Shown here in pieces: positions 5,386 to 7,548 of a stretch of DNA of 7,548 nt. The position numbers and the translations under genes were made by a program. This DNA is from Phycisphaerae bacterium (GTDB lineage: Bacteria; Planctomycetota; Phycisphaerae; Sedimentisphaerales; Anaerohalosphaeraceae), in the NCBI GenBank assembly GCA_003567095.1, contig PXAQ01000225.1:1-7548 (forward strand). Direction: 5' to 3'. Every line of letters starts with the position of its first letter. Position 1 is the stretch's first letter. The notes under the pieces are model-generated. The model saw only the letters and a program-made list of their open reading frames with translations, was not told the origin of the DNA and ran no database searches.

Positions 5386-6168
5386 TCAGTTTCCTTTTTC
5401 CGGGTTTTTGAGTTCTTCGACCTTGGGCAGGTCTTTGAGGGAGTTGAGGCCGAAGACGTCGAGAAATTTTTTGGTGGTGCCGTAGAGCATGGGGCGGCCC
5501 AGAACTTCGGCGCGGCCGACGATTTTGACCAGTCCTTTGTACATCAGGTTGCGGATGACCTCGCCGGAGGCGACACCGCGGATGGCCTCGACGTCGGCGC
5601 GGATGATGGGCTGCTTGTAGGCGACCACGGCCAGCGTTTCCAGCGCCGCCGGGGAGAGCTTGTTGTCGGTACGGACCTTGATCAGCTTGCTCAGCCACGG
5701 GTTAAAGGCCGGCAGGGTCATCATCTGGTAGCCGCCGGCGATTTTCTCGATGCGAAAGGAAAAGCCGCCGTCCTTGTATTTTCGATTCAGATCGCGAACG
5801 CATTGACGAATCCGCTTGACCGAGCCGGCCTCGGCGATATCCACCAGCCGCTTCGGGCTGACCGGCTCATCGCTGGCAAAGAGCACCGCCTCAATGACGG
5901 TCTCCAGCGTGGTCTCGTATTCTTGAGGTTCGAGCGGCTCGGCTTCCAAGTCGCCTTCATCCTCATCATCGGACTGCTCCGAAGAGGCGGCTTGGGCCGG
6001 GGCGAATTCATCTTCCGGCTCGGGCTTTTGCGGGGGCTCCGCATCCGGCTCAAACGGCACGGGCTGGGCGTTTTCGGATTCTGCCGGGGCCTGGCCGGGT
6101 GTCGGCTCGTCGACATTCACGCTATCTTCTTTTTCAATTTCTTTTATATCTTTTTCTGTCTGCGACAT
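5386..6168 (-). CDS. scpB: Segregation and condensation protein B
   Basis: ScpB is a kleisin-associated subunit of the SMC-ScpAB condensin that compacts and segregates the chromosome. The 260-residue protein has a winged-helix pair at about 84-235. Recognisable parts are TLETVIEAVLFASDEPVSPKRL, FRIEKIAGGYQMMT, and the highly conserved LSPAALETLAVVAYKQPIIRADVEAIRGV region (171-199), then LMYKGLVKIVGRAEVLGRPMLYGTTKKFLDVFGL. Residues 1-83 are an acidic, Pro/Glu-rich extension with no fold expected, longer than in typical ScpB. ATG 6168 overlaps the stop of the upstream NIF3-like gene (TAATG), the usual sign of coupled translation; an in-frame ATG at 6183 would add five residues. No scpA is in the window, and the gene converges with the ATP-cone gene. 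Confidence 0.94.
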   Translation of the reverse strand: MSQTEKDIKEIEKEDSVNVDEPTPGQAPAESENAQPVPFEPDAEPPQKPEPEDEFAPAQAASSEQSDDEDEGDLEAEPLEPQEYETTLETVIEAVLFASDEPVSPKRLVDIAEAGSVKRIRQCVRDLNRKYKDGGFSFRIEKIAGGYQMMTLPAFNPWLSKLIKVRTDNKLSPAALETLAVVAYKQPIIRADVEAIRGVASGEVIRNLMYKGLVKIVGRAEVLGRPMLYGTTKKFLDVFGLNSLKDLPKVEELKNPEKGN

Positions 6169-7280
6169 TACCGTTGTTTCCATGTGAAGGGGTCTGCGTC
6201 TTTTTGACTGAACCGTATTGTGACGTCTTTGAGGCGTTTTTTCAATGTTTTTGCGAGATTTTTCAGGGCAAATCGCTCCGAGACCGAGTGGGACAGGCAG
6301 ATGCACGTCAGTCCGGCCTCCTGGGCGGCCAGGGCCTGATGGTGCTTCAGTTCGCCGGTGACATACACATCGCAGCCGGCGGCGATGACGGCATCGAGCA
6401 GCTTGCCGCAGGAGCCGGCACACACGGCTGCAGTGCGGACGGTGCGTCTTTTCGGGCCAATCAGGCCGACGGCGCTGGCGCCGGTGGCGTTCTGGATGGT
6501 GTTGATCACGGTATTCAGGGCGGCCGGCTTTTTAAGTTGGCCGATGCGACCCAGGCCGAGGCGATTTTCGATGTCGTAATGCCTGAATACATCAAACGCG
6601 GGCGTCTCGTAAGGATGCACCCTTCGCAACGCGGCAATGACGGCGGCGACCTTATCGGCGGCGACGACCGTCTCGAGCCGGATTTCCTCGACTCGCTCGA
6701 ACTGCCCGCGTGTGCCGATAGCGGGTTTGGCGCCGTCCAGCGGCAGAAATGTGCCGTGGCCCTCGGTCATAAAGCCGCAGTGGGAGTATTGCCCGATAGC
6801 GCCGGCGCCGGCGGCATACAGGGCCTCGGCAACCTCGTTGACCGATGCGTGGGGGATGAAGGTGATGAGTTTGTAGTGCGGCCCGGCCGGGTCGGCGACA
6901 TAATCGCCGATGGGTTGGGGATCGACCAGTGGGAAGATCGCCGCCAGGGCGTCGTTGATGCCCCCGGCGGCGGTATCCAGGGCCGTATGGATCGAAAAGA
7001 GGCCAATGTTCGCACGAATCAATTCATAAATCGGCGCTGTCGGCCCGTCGGCGGTGATGCGCTTGAGCCCGTCCCAGATGGCCGGGTGGTAGGCCAGGAT
7101 TAAGTCCGCCTTGAACTGTTTGGCCTCGGCCACGACCGCGGCGGTGGTGTCAATCGTCATCAGGATCCGTTTGATGTCCCGACTCGGATCGCCGACCAGA
7201 AAGCCGACATTGTCCCAGTCCTGGGCCAGCTTCAGCGGGGCGATTGTCTCGAGGGTTTGACGCATCTGTTCAAGTTTCAT
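6168..7280 (-). CDS. NIF3-like dinuclear metal-binding protein, long form
   Basis: The NIF3/YbgI/YqfO family is widely conserved and often labelled GTP cyclohydrolase I type 2-like, but its cellular role is not settled. This 370-residue protein is the long form. The N-terminal half includes DWDNVGFLVGD (21-31), AYHPAIW with H65, and HTALDTAAGG with H98 and D102. Residues about 135-235 are a PII/CutA-like insert ending HPYETPAFDVF. The second half has GELKHHQALAA (309-319) and LSHSVSE with H331 and E335. The histidines and acids are the expected ligands of two metal ions. ATG 7280 is preceded by GGGAG 8 nt upstream; a GTG three codons earlier would be too close to that site. The stop overlaps the scpB start. 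The MgtC-like gene lies 57 bp upstream on the same strand. Confidence 0.93.
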   Translation of the reverse strand: MKLEQMRQTLETIAPLKLAQDWDNVGFLVGDPSRDIKRILMTIDTTAAVVAEAKQFKADLILAYHPAIWDGLKRITADGPTAPIYELIRANIGLFSIHTALDTAAGGINDALAAIFPLVDPQPIGDYVADPAGPHYKLITFIPHASVNEVAEALYAAGAGAIGQYSHCGFMTEGHGTFLPLDGAKPAIGTRGQFERVEEIRLETVVAADKVAAVIAALRRVHPYETPAFDVFRHYDIENRLGLGRIGQLKKPAALNTVINTIQNATGASAVGLIGPKRRTVRTAAVCAGSCGKLLDAVIAAGCDVYVTGELKHHQALAAQEAGLTCICLSHSVSERFALKNLAKTLKKRLKDVTIRFSQKDADPFTWKQR

Positions 7281-7337
7281 CGCACACACTCCCTGTAGAA
7301 AAAGTGATCTTGTCGTCGGTCAATTGCACAGCGCGAC

Positions 7338-7548
7338 TTATTCGCAGTAAGATCGCTTGATTTTTTTGTCCAGCGGAGAAATGCCCCACAGGACGATCAG
7401 CGTCAGGACCGTGGCAACAACAGCGACGTGGTATTGGCCCAGGCCGCAGGCGATGCCGACGCCGGTCACCAGCCAGATGGACGCGGCGGTGGTCAGGCCA
7501 TAGACATTGCCCTGTGTATGCAGCAGCGCGCCGGCGCCCAGAAAGCCG
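7338..7548 (-). CDS. MgtC/SapB-family membrane protein (C-terminal part)
   Basis: Only the last 69 codons and the TAA stop (7340-7338) are in the window; the start lies beyond the right edge. The visible part begins GFLGAGALLHTQGNVYGLTT and continues AASIWLVTGVGIACGLGQYH, which matches the conserved GFLGAG...GLTTAAxxW signature of MgtC/SapB proteins. Two hydrophobic stretches (about 21-36 and 41-56 of the visible part) are membrane segments, followed by a short basic tail KKIKRSYCE. Family members are inner-membrane proteins linked to magnesium limitation and survival in hosts; the biochemical function is uncertain. The tail is short, so the C-terminal cytoplasmic domain of the longer MgtC is absent. 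It may be the first visible gene of the mgtC-like, NIF3-like, scpB run. Confidence 0.82.
   Translation of the reverse strand, partial: GFLGAGALLHTQGNVYGLTTAASIWLVTGVGIACGLGQYHVAVVATVLTLIVLWGISPLDKKIKRSYCE

Noticed and set aside
5377..5387. GACGGGCCGTC palindrome in the 12-bp gap between convergent genes, as terminator
   Set aside because: The only possible loop is too small for a stable hairpin beyond three base pairs, and there is no proper T-run directly after it.
6099..7103. 334-codon plus-strand open frame opposite the NIF3-like gene
   Set aside because: The minus strand has a full conserved protein with metal ligands; the plus frame is a Gly/Asp-rich shadow caused by high GC.

Overview
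The window looks like ordinary bacterial chromosome carrying housekeeping genes in GC-rich coding DNA, plus one AT-rich, gene-poor stretch holding tRNAs and a decayed recombinase. No ribosomal or other phylogenetic marker is present. The wording of the recombinase remnant (FPLTLHKTGQYCK followed by GKIYYW) resembles integrases I associate with Planctomycetota. The mix of genes with and without Shine-Dalgarno sites would also fit that phylum. I hold this assignment at moderate to low confidence.

Left region (1-1290): a tRNA-Ser(TGA) on the plus strand and a tRNA-Cys(GCA) on the minus strand converge on a strong hairpin with T/A runs, probably a bidirectional terminator. A 12-bp sequence lies exactly 15 nt upstream of each tRNA, so the two copies form an inverted repeat around the pair. 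Bases 283-1206 contain no intact gene. They hold the stop-ridden, shortened remains of a tyrosine recombinase (about 423-870), then about 300 bases with small repeats only. A tRNA-Leu(TAG) on the minus strand closes the region with its 3' end facing the relict.

Centre (1303-4043): xseB and xseA encode the small and large subunits of exodeoxyribonuclease VII on the minus strand and run into tRNA-Leu with only 14 nt between. xseA has a near-consensus sigma-70 type promoter (TTGTTC, 17 bp, TATAAT) that predicts an almost leaderless mRNA. Divergent from it is a family 4 uracil-DNA glycosylase with all four Fe-S cysteines. The three proteins form a DNA repair cluster.

Right of centre (4044-5373): nrdR, the repressor of ribonucleotide reductase genes, has a TTGACA promoter whose spacer is occupied by a near-consensus NrdR box, so it is probably autoregulated. 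Next to it on the same strand is a 180-residue protein with an ATP-cone and a second helical module but no reductase or zinc-ribbon domain. This is the least characterised gene in the window.

Right end (5386-7548, all minus strand): in transcription order, the C-terminal part of an MgtC/SapB-family membrane protein, a NIF3-like protein of the long form with a central PII/CutA-like insert, and scpB of the condensin complex, whose start overlaps the NIF3 stop (TAATG). scpB converges on the ATP-cone gene with a 12-bp gap.

I see no CRISPR array, intact mobile element, toxin-antitoxin pair or defence system.
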